From NCBI RefSeq assembly GCF_900142625.1, contig NZ_FRBN01000010.1, forward strand, positions 1-64,000: a DNA stretch of 64,000 nucleotides. Direction: 5' to 3'. Source of the DNA: Roseovarius marisflavi (lineage in GTDB: Bacteria; Pseudomonadota; Alphaproteobacteria; Rhodobacterales; Rhodobacteraceae). The position numbers and the translations under genes are program-made. The notes below the pieces were generated by a model that worked only from the letters and a program-made list of their open reading frames with translations, did not search any database and was not told where the DNA came from. Positions 35,735 to 47,900 of the stretch are shown piece by piece; the stretch's first letter is position 1; the number at the start of each line of letters is the position of its first letter.

Positions 35735-37672
35735 TTATTCGTTAACGCTTGCCTCGTCCACGGGATCGGTCTGTTCGATCCAGCGCGACAGGATGGATTT
35801 AAGCAGGGCCACATCGCGGGTTTCAATCGCCTCTGACAGCGACTTGAGCGCCTTGGCCAGCTCGATTTCCGACAGGTGCCCCTCTTGCGCGCGCAAAATC
35901 TTGGGGTGCGGCGTGGTCAGCATGTCCGAGCCGATCAGCAATTCTTCATGCAGCTTTTCGCCGGGGCGCAGGCCGGTGGTCTCGATCTCGATATCGCCGT
36001 CGGGATTTTCGGCGCTGCGCAGGCTTAGCCCGCTGCCCTCGATCATCTTGCGGGCGATGTCGCGCACCGCAATCGGCTTGCCCATATCAAGCACGAAGAC
36101 ATCGCCGCCCCGTGCAAAAGAGCCCGCCAGAAGAACAAGGCGCGCCGCCTCGGGGATGGTCATGAAATAGCGCGTCACATCGGCGTGGGTCAGGGTGACA
36201 GGCCCGCCCTTGGCGATCTGTTCGGCAAACAGCGGAATGACCGAGCCGGACGATCCCATGACATTGCCAAAGCGCACCATGGAAAACCGGGTTTGTCCGG
36301 CGCGGGTGGCAAGATCCTGCGTGATCATTTCGGCAAAGCGCTTTGAGGCTCCCATCACACTGGTCGGGCGCACGGCCTTGTCGGTCGAGACCAGAATGAA
36401 CCGCTCGACCTTTGCGTCGCGCGCTGCATTGGCCACAACATGCGTGCCAATCACGTTGTTGCGCATGCCCTCAATGGCGTTTTCCTCGACCATGGGCACA
36501 TGCTTATAGGCCGCCGCGTGCAGCACGATGGCAACCTTTTGCGATTTTATAAGAACACTGACCAGCGGCTTGTCGCAGACCGATCCAAGGATCGGCGTGA
36601 TCTTGATTTCGGGGGCAAGGGCACGCAGTTCACGATGGATCTCAAACAGCGCATGTTCGCCGTGATCCAGCAGGATTATATGGGCCGGGCGGTAGCCGCA
36701 AATCTGGCGGCACAGCTCTGATCCGATGGACCCGCCCGCGCCGGTGACAAGAATGTTGCGCTCGGCATAGGTGTCGCTTACGCCGGGTAGCTGAACGTCC
36801 AGACCATCGCGCCCGAGCAGATCATAAAGATCAACGGGGTGGCTTTCACAGAGCTTGCGCGTGTCGCCTGAGATTAAAGCGGCAAAGGACGGCAGGGCGT
36901 GCACCTCGCATCCGGTATCGGCCAGCTCGCGGGTCAGCCGCTCGCGGACAGTGCCGGGCGCGCTTGGCATGGCAAGGACGATCCGCATAATGTCATGATG
37001 CTCAACCAGCTTGCGGATTTGCGATGGGTGATGCACCTTTAGCCCGGCAATGGTCAGCGACTGGAGGCGCGGATCGTCGTCGACAAATGCAACGGGTATC
37101 ACCGCATCATCGGTCGCCAGGGCGGTCGCAAGTTGCTGACCTGTTTGCCCTGCGCCATAGATAAGCACGCGCAAACGCCGATTTTCGCTTTGATAAACCT
37201 TCAGCACCGTGGCCCGCATCGCCAGCCGCACAAGGACCGACAGGATCAAAAAGATCATACCCGTGACGATGTAGACAGCCGGATGCGTCGGCTGGCCCTG
37301 TAACAAAAAAGAACTGATTATGCTGACGCCCGCAAGCGACAGGGCAACGAGGGCCGAACCCACCATGCCCTGCCTCTCATAGGCATTCAGTTTCACCTTG
37401 TTGAGGCCAAGCGCGGCGCTTAGCCCGCCCACAACAACAAGTATGATGCTGAGATCAGTCAAGACCGTGAGCGTGGTGGGAAGTCTCCCGTTTTCACCAC
37501 GTAACATGGTCGCAGCCAGGCAATACGATAGCGCCGCCAGCCCAAGATCAGTTGCCAGAAAGATAACATGCTTTTGAGTCGGGCGCAGTGCGTTCACAAA
37601 GTTATGGAGCATGGTAAGCCAGAACCTTTCTCGTAAATTCGCAACACGCGTAAGATCACGACGCTTGGCCAT
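35735..37672 (-). CDS. nucleoside-diphosphate-sugar epimerase/dehydratase, CapD/FlaA1/WbpM type
   Basis: A 645-residue polysaccharide-biosynthesis protein. Four hydrophobic segments (about 30-170) anchor it in the membrane; a CoA-binding-like Rossmann domain (I-Y-G-A-G-Q-T-G-Q near 170) precedes the SDR catalytic domain with V-T-G-A-G-G-S-I-G-S-E near residue 310. The catalytic triad is S-M-K: S-T-D-K-A-V-R-P-T, then V-M-G-A-S-K, Met in place of Tyr as in this branch. It dehydrates UDP-GlcNAc-like sugars for surface glycans. No other glycan genes are adjacent. Confidence 0.92.
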   Translation of the reverse strand: MAKRRDLTRVANLRERFWLTMLHNFVNALRPTQKHVIFLATDLGLAALSYCLAATMLRGENGRLPTTLTVLTDLSIILVVVGGLSAALGLNKVKLNAYERQGMVGSALVALSLAGVSIISSFLLQGQPTHPAVYIVTGMIFLILSVLVRLAMRATVLKVYQSENRRLRVLIYGAGQTGQQLATALATDDAVIPVAFVDDDPRLQSLTIAGLKVHHPSQIRKLVEHHDIMRIVLAMPSAPGTVRERLTRELADTGCEVHALPSFAALISGDTRKLCESHPVDLYDLLGRDGLDVQLPGVSDTYAERNILVTGAGGSIGSELCRQICGYRPAHIILLDHGEHALFEIHRELRALAPEIKITPILGSVCDKPLVSVLIKSQKVAIVLHAAAYKHVPMVEENAIEGMRNNVIGTHVVANAARDAKVERFILVSTDKAVRPTSVMGASKRFAEMITQDLATRAGQTRFSMVRFGNVMGSSGSVIPLFAEQIAKGGPVTLTHADVTRYFMTIPEAARLVLLAGSFARGGDVFVLDMGKPIAVRDIARKMIEGSGLSLRSAENPDGDIEIETTGLRPGEKLHEELLIGSDMLTTPHPKILRAQEGHLSEIELAKALKSLSEAIETRDVALLKSILSRWIEQTDPVDEASVNE

Positions 37673-38098
37673 TTGAATCTGCCCTATGCGCACTATCGTT
37701 TAAAGCAGAATAACATATCGCGACCCACTTTGATCAAACAAATCACGATTACTTCAGTCACGACCACAACCGCGCTATCTGGTCGAAGCGAAGGCTTTGC
37801 GGATCGCCAGAATTAATTGTGTTTTCAATTTATTGAAGGCCTGAATGAGTATTCGTCCGATCAGGCGGGGAACGTAACAGGCACTTCGGTGACGCGCCCG
37901 GATCAGATCAGGCCGGGCCTTGAGCGGGCTGGCGCTCCGCACATGGATATGGTCGGTCTCCCGCGCGTCCCGCAGGCCTGCAACAGCCGCTCTTTGGTGC
38001 GGTGGTAAATCTGTTTGGCAAGCCGGTGACACCAGGCCAACCTAAAGGGGGTGCGTGAAGACAAGCCACGCGACGTAGCGCTGTGCTGCGATGGTCGT
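37673..38098. other. 426-base intergenic stretch
   Basis: No gene supported. It is AT-richer near the CapD gene start (promoter side) and GC-rich further on. A short minus frame at 37775-38032 has no recognisable motifs. No RNA structure or repeat identified. Confidence 0.4.
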
Positions 38099-38449
38099 CT
38101 AGACCAGCGCCATGCGTTCGGCGCGCTCGGGGTCCGGGTAGGGGCGGTAGAGGGCAAAATCGGCCCGCGCAATCTGTGAATGAACGCGGTCATGCAGTTG
38201 CGCGGTCTCGTCGTCATGTTTGCCAGTGAGGCGAAAGGCGCGATCCAGATGCGACAGATCCTCGACCTCGATTTCGAGCAGAAAGTCGCGATAGGCGTCG
38301 GCGGAAAGGTTCAACTTGCTGCGATAGAGCCGCCACTTGCCGATCGCCCCATGGGTTTGCAGATGGCTCATCCAGGCATCCAGCGCGGCGGCAAAGGCAA
38401 GCGCCTTGGCATCCTGTTTCAGGTCGATCATGCAACAATAAAGGTTCAT
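38099..38449 (-). CDS. DUF6614 family protein
   Basis: A 116-residue cytosolic protein with the pattern M-N-L-Y-C-C-M-I-D-L-K at the start, W-R-L-Y-R-S-K-L-N-L in the middle and F-L-L-E-I-E-V-E-D-L-S-H-L-D-R-A-F near residue 75, which I recognise as the DUF6614 family of NIPSNAP-like alpha/beta proteins. Length is typical. Function unknown; no operon partner. Confidence 0.75.
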   Translation of the reverse strand: MNLYCCMIDLKQDAKALAFAAALDAWMSHLQTHGAIGKWRLYRSKLNLSADAYRDFLLEIEVEDLSHLDRAFRLTGKHDDETAQLHDRVHSQIARADFALYRPYPDPERAERMALV

Positions 38450-38527
38450 CTGGCGCTATCCTGCGGCTCATAAGGTCGCTCGCATCCTGCCCCAGAAGGT
38501 TTGACAGCCGGTTAACCGCCGCAGATT

Positions 38528-39109
38528 TCACAGATTCGCGAAAATATTGAGGATTTCCGGCTCGTCCTGTGCGTTTCGCGGCCGCCGCATCAGCTTGGCC
38601 GCGATCAGGGCGCCGCGAATTTCCTGTTGGATCGGACGTTTGCCACGCGCGGGCAGGGTGATACGGCGCGGGTTGACCTCTGTCTTGCGCGCGCGCCGCA
38701 GCCTTGCCCGATGCGCCAGAACCGAAGCACGGCGCAGGGCCGCGCCGCTCAGGCTCGAAAAGGACAAAAGCACCGCGCAGGTCAGCGTCAGATCACGCCA
38801 GAACGCCGATACCGACCCCGGTACGACATGCAGCATGTTCAGCGTCAGGCTGTTGGAAAAGACGAAAATCGCGAGGCTGAGCGCCACAAGCCGAAGCTGC
38901 ACGCCCGCCATGAAACAGGCACTCAGGAAAAACATTGTCGTCCCGCCAAGAATATCCGCGAGCAAGGCCGGCATCAGCGGCGTGAAAATCGCCGCCGGAT
39001 CAAGCCCCGCCACAAGGCCAATCGACAGCGCCATGAAATATGATCCGATCACGATGCGGATCAGGTTCAGACCGGCCTGGTCAATGGAAAACCGGGGTTT
39101 AAGGCTCAT
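38528..39109 (-). CDS. DoxX-like membrane protein
   Basis: A 193-residue protein with four hydrophobic segments (about 15-35, 45-65, 70-92, 103-122), starting N-L-I-R-I-V-I-G-S-Y-F-M-A-L-S-I-G. This layout resembles DoxX-type small membrane proteins. The C-terminal 70 residues are basic and cytosolic (R-R-A-R-K-T-E-V-N-P-R-R), an extension beyond the usual family length. ATG 39109 (M-S-L-K-P-R-F) is preferred. Upstream of gyrA's stop on the same strand; function unknown. Confidence 0.6.
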   Translation of the reverse strand: MSLKPRFSIDQAGLNLIRIVIGSYFMALSIGLVAGLDPAAIFTPLMPALLADILGGTTMFFLSACFMAGVQLRLVALSLAIFVFSNSLTLNMLHVVPGSVSAFWRDLTLTCAVLLSFSSLSGAALRRASVLAHRARLRRARKTEVNPRRITLPARGKRPIQQEIRGALIAAKLMRRPRNAQDEPEILNIFANL

Positions 39110-39264
39110 GGGGCGAAGTCCCTGTGCAGTGAGGGCGCGAAAAATGAGCTGAGACAGGCACAACCGGAACGCGCAAAGATAAACCCCGGATATTCATGGT
39201 TAATGGGGCGAAATTCGGCCCAAACCGTGATTCTCCGGGGTCAACTCATAGTGGACGTGCTGTT

Positions 39265-42045
39265 TTAGCTTTCGGCGTCGTCTCCGGTCTCTGCGATGGC
39301 CTCTGCGTCGACCTCAAGGTCGCTGACCTCGTCCTCGTCGCCCTGATCGGCGATCCAGGCGACGCTGACCACGACTTCGCCGCGCCCGGTGTCAAAGACC
39401 TTGACGCCGCCAGCGCTGCGCGAGCGGAAGGAAATGCCCTTGACCGGCACGCGGATCGACTGTCCCTTGGAAGTGGCAAGCATGATCTGATCCTCAAGCG
39501 TGACCGGGAAGGACGCCACAAGCTCGCCACCGCGCATCGCCTTGTCCATCGCCATCACTCCCATGCCGCCACGCCCGCGCACGGGGTAGTCATGGCTCGA
39601 GCTGAGCTTGCCGGCGCCCTTGGCGCTGATGGTCAGGATAAGGTTCTCGGCCTCGGACATTTCGGCGTAACGCTCGGCGCTGATGCTGGCGTTTTCATTG
39701 GCCTCTTCATCGGTACCGGCTTCCTCTTCGGTCACACCGGCCAGGGCGCGGCGCATCTTGAGATAGGCGGCGCGTTCGTCGGCGGTTGCCTCGAAATGGC
39801 TGATCACTGACATCGACACAACCCGATCTGTGCCGCTCAAACGAATACCGCGCACACCGGTCGATTTGCGGCCCTTGAAGACCCGCACAGCGGTACTTGG
39901 AAAACGGATGGCGCGGCCCGAATTGGTGAACAGCATCACATCGTCGTCTTCCGAAGTGATGCGCGCATTAACCAACTCAACCCCTTCGGGCAGGTCCATC
40001 GCGATCTTGCCGTTGCGTTTCACATTGGTGAAATCCGACAGCGCATTGCGCCGCACATCGCCCGCCGAAGTGGCAAACACGATCTGAAGATCGTCCCATT
40101 CATCCTCGGGGCGATCCACCGGCATGATCGCGGCAATCGACACGCCCGGCGGAATCGGCAGGATATTGACGATCGCCTTGCCCTTCGAGGTGCGCCCGCC
40201 AAGCGGCAAACGCCATGTCTTGAGCTTGTAAACCATGCCATCGGTGGTGAAGAACAAAAGCTGGGTATGGGTATTGGCCACGAAGAGGGTGGTTACCGCA
40301 TCCTCGTCCTTGGTCGACATCCCCGAAAGGCCCTTGCCGCCGCGTTTCTGCGCGCGGAAATCGTTGAGCGCGGTGCGCTTGATATAGCCGCCTTGCGTGA
40401 TCGTCACGACCATGTCTTCGCGCTCGATCAGGTCTTCGTCTTCCATGTCGCCGGACCAGTCGACGATCTGGGTGCGGCGCGGCACGGCGAAAAGCTCTTT
40501 TACCTCGCGCAGCTCGTCGGCGATGATCTGCATGATCCGCTCGCGGCTGGCGAGAATGGCAAGGTATTCCTTGATCTTGCCGGCCAGGTCCTGAAGCTCG
40601 TCGGTGACCTCTTTGACGCCAAGCTGGGTCAGGCGTTGCAGGCGCAGATCAAGGATCGCGCGGGCCTGAATTTCGCTCAGGTTATAAGTGCCATCGTCAT
40701 TGGCCGGATGGCTCGGGTCATCAATCAGCGCGATATAAGGCAGGATATCACCCGCAGGCCAGCGCCGCTCCATCAGCTTTTGACGCGCCTCGGCGGCGTC
40801 GGCCGAGGATCGGATCGTCGCCACGACCTCATCCACGTTGGATACGGCAACCGCCAGACCACACAGAACATGCGCCCGCTCGCGCGCCTTGCGCAGATCA
40901 TAGGCGGTGCGCCGTGCAACCACCTCTTCGCGGAAGGTGATGAACAGCGACAGGAACCGGTGCAGCGTAAGCTGTTCGGGCTTGCCACCATTCAGCGCCA
41001 GCATGTTACAGCCGAAGTAGGTCTGCATCGGCGTGAAGCGGTACAATTGGTTGAGGACAACATCCGGCGTCGCATCGCGCTTGAGTTCGATTACCACGCG
41101 CACACCGTTGCGGTCGGATTCGTCCTGGACGTGGGCGATGTTTTCGATCTTCTTGTCGCGCGCCGCCTCGGCGATCCGCTCGATCATCGTGGATTTGTTG
41201 ACCTGATAGGGGATCTCGTCGATGACCACCGCATAGCGGTCTTTGCGGATTTCCTCGACGCGGGTCTTGGCGCGGATGATGACGCTGCCGCGCCCCTCAA
41301 GATAGGCTTTGCGCGCGCCGGTGCGGCCAAGCATGATGCCCCCGGTGGGGAAATCGGGGCCGGGCACATATTCGATAAGGTCTTCGCTTTCCAGATCGGG
41401 GTTGTCGATCAGCGCCAGCGTGGCATCAATCACCTCGCCAAGGTTATGCGGCGGAATATTGGTGGCCATGCCGACGGCAATACCGCCCGCACCGTTGACC
41501 AGCATGTTGGGAAAGCGCGCCGGAAGAACCGTCGGCTCGCGGTCCTTGCCGTCATAGTTGTCCTGAAAGTTGACCGTGTCTTTTTCGATATCGGCCAGCA
41601 GGTAGGCGGCTGGCTTGTCCATGCGCACTTCGGTATAGCGCATCGCGGCGGCGTTATCGCCATCCATCGAGCCAAAGTTGCCCTGCCCATCCAGCAGCGG
41701 CAGCGACATCGAGAAATCCTGTGCCATCCGCACAAGGGCGTCATAAATCGCGCTGTCACCATGCGGGTGGTATTTACCCATCACATCGCCGACCGCGCGG
41801 GCGGATTTGCGATAGGGCTTGTCGTGGGTATTTCCACCCTCGAACATCGCATAAAGGATGCGTCGATGCACCGGTTTCAACCCGTCTCGCAGATCGGGGA
41901 TCGCGCGGCTCACGATCACGCTCATCGCGTAATCGAGGTAGGATGTTTTCATCTCTTCCTCGATCGAGATCGTCGGCCCGTCGTACACCGGCCGTTCAGG
42001 CAGGTTTTCTTCTGTATCTTCAGGGGGTTGGGGCGTATCGCTCAC
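39265..42045 (-). CDS. gyrA: DNA gyrase subunit A
   Basis: A ~926-residue type IIA topoisomerase subunit. The winged-helix region has [11 protein letters not shown]; catalytic Tyr lies in M-R-Y-T-E-V-R-M. The quinolone region reads [12 protein letters not shown], with Ser and Asp at the E. coli 83/87 positions, so no resistance change is visible. The GyrA box is Q-K-R-G-G-K-G. The C-terminal beta-pinwheel ends in an acidic tail. I prefer GTG 42045 (V-S-D-T-P) with GGGA upstream; ATG 42057 is also possible. Confidence 0.96.
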   Translation of the reverse strand: MSDTPQPPEDTEENLPERPVYDGPTISIEEEMKTSYLDYAMSVIVSRAIPDLRDGLKPVHRRILYAMFEGGNTHDKPYRKSARAVGDVMGKYHPHGDSAIYDALVRMAQDFSMSLPLLDGQGNFGSMDGDNAAAMRYTEVRMDKPAAYLLADIEKDTVNFQDNYDGKDREPTVLPARFPNMLVNGAGGIAVGMATNIPPHNLGEVIDATLALIDNPDLESEDLIEYVPGPDFPTGGIMLGRTGARKAYLEGRGSVIIRAKTRVEEIRKDRYAVVIDEIPYQVNKSTMIERIAEAARDKKIENIAHVQDESDRNGVRVVIELKRDATPDVVLNQLYRFTPMQTYFGCNMLALNGGKPEQLTLHRFLSLFITFREEVVARRTAYDLRKARERAHVLCGLAVAVSNVDEVVATIRSSADAAEARQKLMERRWPAGDILPYIALIDDPSHPANDDGTYNLSEIQARAILDLRLQRLTQLGVKEVTDELQDLAGKIKEYLAILASRERIMQIIADELREVKELFAVPRRTQIVDWSGDMEDEDLIEREDMVVTITQGGYIKRTALNDFRAQKRGGKGLSGMSTKDEDAVTTLFVANTHTQLLFFTTDGMVYKLKTWRLPLGGRTSKGKAIVNILPIPPGVSIAAIMPVDRPEDEWDDLQIVFATSAGDVRRNALSDFTNVKRNGKIAMDLPEGVELVNARITSEDDDVMLFTNSGRAIRFPSTAVRVFKGRKSTGVRGIRLSGTDRVVSMSVISHFEATADERAAYLKMRRALAGVTEEEAGTDEEANENASISAERYAEMSEAENLILTISAKGAGKLSSSHDYPVRGRGGMGVMAMDKAMRGGELVASFPVTLEDQIMLATSKGQSIRVPVKGISFRSRSAGGVKVFDTGRGEVVVSVAWIADQGDEDEVSDLEVDAEAIAETGDDAES

Positions 42046-42235
42046 GGTTTTTCCCATCCTGTGCATTGGGTCTATATTTAGTTGTAACCACTATATCAGA
42101 GGCAGGATATTGGGTGCAATGGGCCAGCGTCCCGCCGCTTGGCAGCCGCCAAACATAAGTGATAACACACTGTTTTTATTGAAAAGTAATTTCTTTCAGG
42201 CATCATGATTCTGCAGGTAACTTTAGGAGCACAAA

Positions 42236-42505
42236 ATGCAGATGTCAGAGACTGAATTGATGCTGAAGGGATACGGGCTCACTACTGCGGAATTTTTCTA
42301 TCGGATGCCGGATTATCAGAACGTCCTCAACAGCTATACCTGGCAGGATTACGATCTGGCGCCGGACCACCCCAAGCTGTTCGATTTCATCGAGTTCTGG
42401 CAGCGCGAGCTTGATGGCCCGTTGCATTCGGTGCGCTTTACCCACCGCAAGCTGATCGCGCCGGGCGAGTGGCGCAATGTGGTGGGCGAATTTACGCTGC
42501 ATTGA
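42236..42505 (+). CDS. Usg family protein
   Basis: An 89-residue protein of the Usg family, named for a gene upstream of trp genes in other bacteria but of unknown function. Marks: E-L-M-L-K-G-Y-G-L-T-T-A-E, Y-R-M-P-D-Y, the aromatic Y-T-W-Q-D-Y-D-L-A-P and a C-terminal H-R-K-L-I-A-P-G-E-W. AGGAG lies eight bases before the ATG. Divergent from gyrA. Confidence 0.85.
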   Translation: MQMSETELMLKGYGLTTAEFFYRMPDYQNVLNSYTWQDYDLAPDHPKLFDFIEFWQRELDGPLHSVRFTHRKLIAPGEWRNVVGEFTLH

Positions 42506-42520
42506 CGCGCGTGGGTTTCA

Positions 42521-42549
42521 CCCACCCTGCGAATATCGTGCAGGGTGGG
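42521..42549. terminator. bidirectional hairpin between usg and the SYLF gene
   Basis: A perfect 10-bp stem (cccaccctgc at 42521-42530 with its complement at 42540-42549, loop of 9) lies between the ends of two convergent genes, as expected for a shared terminator. U-runs are weak on both sides. Confidence 0.6.
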
Positions 42550-42565
42550 GCATACTTGATCCGCG

Positions 42566-43126
42566 TTACGGGATGATGCGACTGTACTTCATGCCTTCAA
42601 GCGACACGCCGGCCATCGCTCCGGCCTGGCCAAAGATGACCGCGACCACGGGAGAGGCCGATGTGGTGGTTTCCGCCCGCAGGTTTTCGCCGGTGTCGTT
42701 GAACACATATTCGATATCCGCCCCTGCGGCCCAGCCAGAGGACCGGCGAAAGCGTTGAAGCGCGTCTTCGGTCATGAAAAACAGCACATGCGCAAACTGC
42801 TGCGCGCCGATTTGCAATCCGAAGCTTCCTTTTGTGGCCGAATAGTAGTCGACCGTCACGTCGTTCACGCGAAGTGCGCCACGACCAAAGCCGCCGCCCA
42901 CGAGAAAGCCCGCTTCGGTCATGACCGGCATGACAAGCATGCCGGTGGATTTATCGGCAAGCGTGCGGGTGTTGGGATATCTGGAATACATATGGTTGAT
43001 CGTTGCATCGACGCGCGCGTCGATCTTGGCAGCGCCGCCGCTGCCCACGCCATTGCCACATGCCGCCAAAAGCGGTGTGCCCGCCATTAGGCCCAATGTG
43101 AAACTACGTCTTGTCAGAATGCTCAT
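42566..43126 (-). CDS. SYLF/YSC84-domain lipoprotein
   Basis: A 186-residue lipoprotein. The signal ends in a lipobox L-L-A-A-C near residue 22; the SYLF lipid-binding domain follows, with A-D-K-S-T-G-M-L-V-M-P-V-M-T-E-A-G-F-L-V, G-G-G-F-G-R-G-A-L and S-F-G-L-Q-I-G-A-Q. Members bind phospholipids, and bacterial ones sit in the envelope. Convergent with usg; monocistronic. Confidence 0.92.
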   Translation of the reverse strand: MSILTRRSFTLGLMAGTPLLAACGNGVGSGGAAKIDARVDATINHMYSRYPNTRTLADKSTGMLVMPVMTEAGFLVGGGFGRGALRVNDVTVDYYSATKGSFGLQIGAQQFAHVLFFMTEDALQRFRRSSGWAAGADIEYVFNDTGENLRAETTTSASPVVAVIFGQAGAMAGVSLEGMKYSRIIP

Positions 43127-43252
43127 GTCATTGCCTGTGTGTTGCCTTTGGGGGCCGGTCTTTTGTCATACCGGTCTGCCACATACTATAGGGGCAGAGG
43201 CGCGCCCTGTCACTATAGATTGCGGCCCTGCGCGGGATGTTGCGTAAACCGC

Positions 43253-44299
<1,047 letters not shown>

Positions 44300-44375
44300 T
44301 TAGCGCATCTCAAGGGTAGGAATTACCGTGCAGCGGCGCTAAGAGGGACGATGTTGATGGTTAAAAGGCTATGTC

Positions 44376-44903
44376 GTGGACTGGTATCAAAACGTTTTCG
44401 ACCTGATCGACTTTCGCAGTTTCAGCAACCTGTGGTTCTGGATCGCCCTTGCCGTGACCTGGTCAACGGCAAGCCATTGGGTGCTTGGCGTGCCATGGGA
44501 TATGGCTGTGCGTGCTCATAAGGGCAAAAACGCACAAAGCATCATCGACTTTGAGGACATGGTGCGCATCAACACCAACCGGATTCTGTTCATTGCCCAC
44601 GAATCAGGGCTGTTGCTCTCCGGGATGGTCGCCTTTGGCATGACGGTTCTGGTGCTTTTGGGTTTTGTCTATGACAACGAATTCTCGCAGGCCGTGTTCT
44701 TGCTGGGCATGCCGCTGACTCTGGTCGGGCTTTTGTCGGTGCGCACCGCGACGCGCATTCAGGCCGAGGCCCTGTCTGGCGCGGCCCTGATCAAGCGGCT
44801 CACCCGGCATCGCCTGATCATTCAGGTGATCGGTGTGGTCTCGTTGTTCATGACCGCTATGTGGGGCATGTATCAAAACATGAACGCCGGCGTTCTGGGC
44901 TAG
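44376..44903 (+). CDS. membrane protein, annotated in relatives as SufBCD-complex component
   Basis: A 175-residue protein with four hydrophobic segments (about 18-38, 72-92, 100-118, 145-165). It begins M-D-W-Y-Q-N-V-F-D-L-I-D and W-S-T-A-S-H-W-V-L-G-V-P-W-D-M-A-V. I recall close relatives in Rhodobacterales labelled component of SufBCD complex; no biochemical basis for that name is visible, and no suf genes are nearby. GTG 44376 start with AAGG upstream. mfd begins 37 bases later. Confidence 0.7.
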   Translation: MDWYQNVFDLIDFRSFSNLWFWIALAVTWSTASHWVLGVPWDMAVRAHKGKNAQSIIDFEDMVRINTNRILFIAHESGLLLSGMVAFGMTVLVLLGFVYDNEFSQAVFLLGMPLTLVGLLSVRTATRIQAEALSGAALIKRLTRHRLIIQVIGVVSLFMTAMWGMYQNMNAGVLG

Positions 44904-44939
44904 GCAAGGCCCGCACCCGGCCATGAAGGTTAGACTGGC

Positions 44940-47900
44940 ATGACATCTGCGACCCATATCACCGTCGGCGGAGCGCCCGAGGGCTTTGACGCCGCGCTTT
45001 TGCTGAATGAGGTCGAAAAGACCGGCGCCCCTCTGCTGCATGTGGCGCGCGATGACAAGCGGATGGCGGCGATGGCCGCCGCTCTGCGGTTTTTTGCCCC
45101 CGACATGCCGGTGGTGACCTTTCCGGGCTGGGATTGCCTGCCCTATGACCGGGTGTCGCCCAATGCCGATATTTCGGCTACGCGGATGGCGACGCTGGCG
45201 GGGCTGGTGCATGGCATGCCCGAGCGCTTTGTCCTTCTGACCACGCTCAACGCCGCGAGCCAGTTCCTTCCGGCGCGCGAAGTCTTGCGCGATGCGGCCT
45301 TCTCGGCGCGGGTCGGCGAGCGGGTTGACGAGGCGGCGCTGCGCAACTTCCTTGTGCGCATGGGCTTTACCCAGGCCCCGACGGTGACCGAACCCGGCGA
45401 TTACGCCCTGCGCGGCGGTATCATCGACATCTTTCCGCCGGGCGAGGGCGGGCCGGTGCGCCTTGATCTCTTTGGCGATATTCTTGACGGCGCGCGCCGC
45501 TTTGATCCGGCCACGCAGCGCACCACCGAAAAGCTTGACCTTATCGAGCTTGCCCCGGTCAGCGAGGTCATTCTTGACGAACCCGCGATCCGCCGCTTTC
45601 GCCAGAACTACCGCATCGAATTTGGCGCGGCCGGCACCGATGATCCGCTCTATGAAGCGGTCAGCGCGGGGCGCAAACACGCCGGTGTCGAGCATTGGCT
45701 GCCGTTCTTCCATGACCGCCTTGAAACGCTGTTTGACTATCTGCCAGAGGCCACGATCAGCCTTGATGATCAGGTCACGCCGACCCGGCTCGCCCGCTGG
45801 GACAGCATCGCCGATCAATACGAGACCCGTCATCTTGCCCTGAGCCAAAAGTCGCGTGGTGACACGGTCTATAAACCCGTGCCGCCGGGGCTTCTCTATC
45901 TTGACGATGCCGCCTGGGTGAAGGCCACCTATGCGCGCCGGGTGTTGCAACTGGTGCCGCTGCCCCAGGCCACGGGGCCGGGGGTGATTGATGCAGGCGG
46001 GCGCATCGGGCGCAATTTCGCGCCCGAGCGCCAGCAGGAAAACATAAATCTTTTCAGCGCGCTGAAGGATCATGTTGAAGCAAAACTTGCCAAGGGCTCG
46101 GTGCTGGTCGCCAGCTATTCCGAAGGCGCGCGCGAGCGTCTTGAGGGGCTGCTTGAAGATGAGGGCCTGATTGGCGCGGTGACCGTGACGGATGCGCGCC
46201 GGATTGGTAAACGGGGCCTGCATCTTGCGGTCTGGCCGTTGGAGCACGGTTTTGAAGCGCCCGACCTGACGGTAATTGCTGAACAGGATGTGCTGGGCGA
46301 GCGGTTGATCCGCTCGGCCGGGCGGCGGCGCAAGGCCGAGAATTTCCTGACCGAGGCGCAAAGCCTGAGCGCGGGCGATCTTGTCGTGCACGTGGATCAC
46401 GGGATTGGCCGCTATCTTGGGCTTGAGGTGATCACCGCCGCCGGGGCGGCGCATGAATGTCTGGTGCTCGAATATGCCGAGACCGCCAAGCTTTACCTGC
46501 CGGTCGAAAACATCGAACTCTTGTCGAAATACGGCCATGACGATGGTCTTTTGGACCGGCTTGGCGGCGGGGCGTGGCAGGCCAAGAAGGCCCGCCTCAA
46601 GGAACGCATCCGCGAGATGGCCGAGCGGCTTATCCGGGTGGCGGCCGAACGCGCGCTGCGCCGCGCCCCCGCGATCGAGGCCGAACATCACGCCTGGGAG
46701 GCTTTTGCCGCGCGCTTCCCCTATCAGGAAACCGATGATCAGCTGGCGGCGATCTCGGATGTGATGAGCGACCTTGAAAGCGGGCGGCCGATGGATCGTC
46801 TGATCTGCGGCGATGTCGGCTTTGGCAAGACCGAGGTGGCGATGCGCGCGGCCTTTGTGGCGGCGATGTCGGGCCTTCAGGTGGCGGTTGTCGCCCCCAC
46901 GACCCTCTTGGCGCGCCAGCATTACCAGGAATTCGCCAAGCGCTTTCGCGGGTTTCCGGTCTCGGTGCGCCCGTTGTCGCGGTTCGTATCGGCAAGCGAG
47001 GCCGCCAAGACCCGCGAGGCGATGGCCAAGGGCACGGTCGAGATCGTCATCGGCACCCATGCTCTTTTGGCCAAGGCGATCCGGTTTCATAACCTCGGGC
47101 TGTTGATCATCGACGAGGAACAGCGCTTTGGCGTGACCCATAAAGAGCGCCTCAAACAGCTGCGCTCGGATGTGCATGTGCTGACCCTGACGGCGACGCC
47201 GATCCCGCGCACCCTGCAACTGTCGCTCTCGGGGGTGCGGGATCTCTCGATCATCGGCACGCCGCCGGTCGACCGTCTGTCGATCCGCACCTATGTCAGC
47301 GAGTTCGATAGCGTCACCATCCGCGAGGCCCTGTTGCGCGAGCATTATCGCGGCGGGCAGTCGTTCTATGTGGTGCCCCGGATCAGCGATCTGCCGGAAA
47401 TCGAAGAGTTCCTGAGCACCCAGATGCCCGAACTGACCTATGTCATCGCCCACGGCCAGATGGCGGCGGGCGAGCTTGATGACCGGATGAACGCCTTTTA
47501 CGATGGCAAATACGATGTGCTTGTGGCCACCACGATCGTGGAATCCGGCCTTGATATCCCGACCGCCAACACGATGATCATCCACCGCGCCGATATGTTC
47601 GGCCTGAGCCAGCTTTACCAGATCCGCGGCCGGGTCGGGCGCTCGAAAACGCGGGCCTATGCCTATCTCACCACCAAGCCGCGCGCGCCGCTGACGCCGG
47701 GGGCCGAAAAGCGCCTGCGTGTGTTGGGGAGCCTTGATACGCTTGGCGCGGGCTTTACGCTTGCCAGTCAGGACCTTGATATTCGCGGGGCCGGCAATCT
47801 CTTGGGCGAAGAGCAATCGGGGCAGATGCGCGATGTCGGCTATGAGCTTTATCAATCCATGCTGGAAGAGGCGATTGCCAAAATCCGCTCTGGCCAGATG

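Noticed and set aside
37775-38032. 85-codon minus frame upstream of the CapD-like gene
   Set aside because: No motif, no ribosome-binding site of note, in a region of mixed composition; left as intergenic.
40267-42081. 604-codon open frame on the plus strand
   Set aside because: Antisense shadow of gyrA; no motifs.
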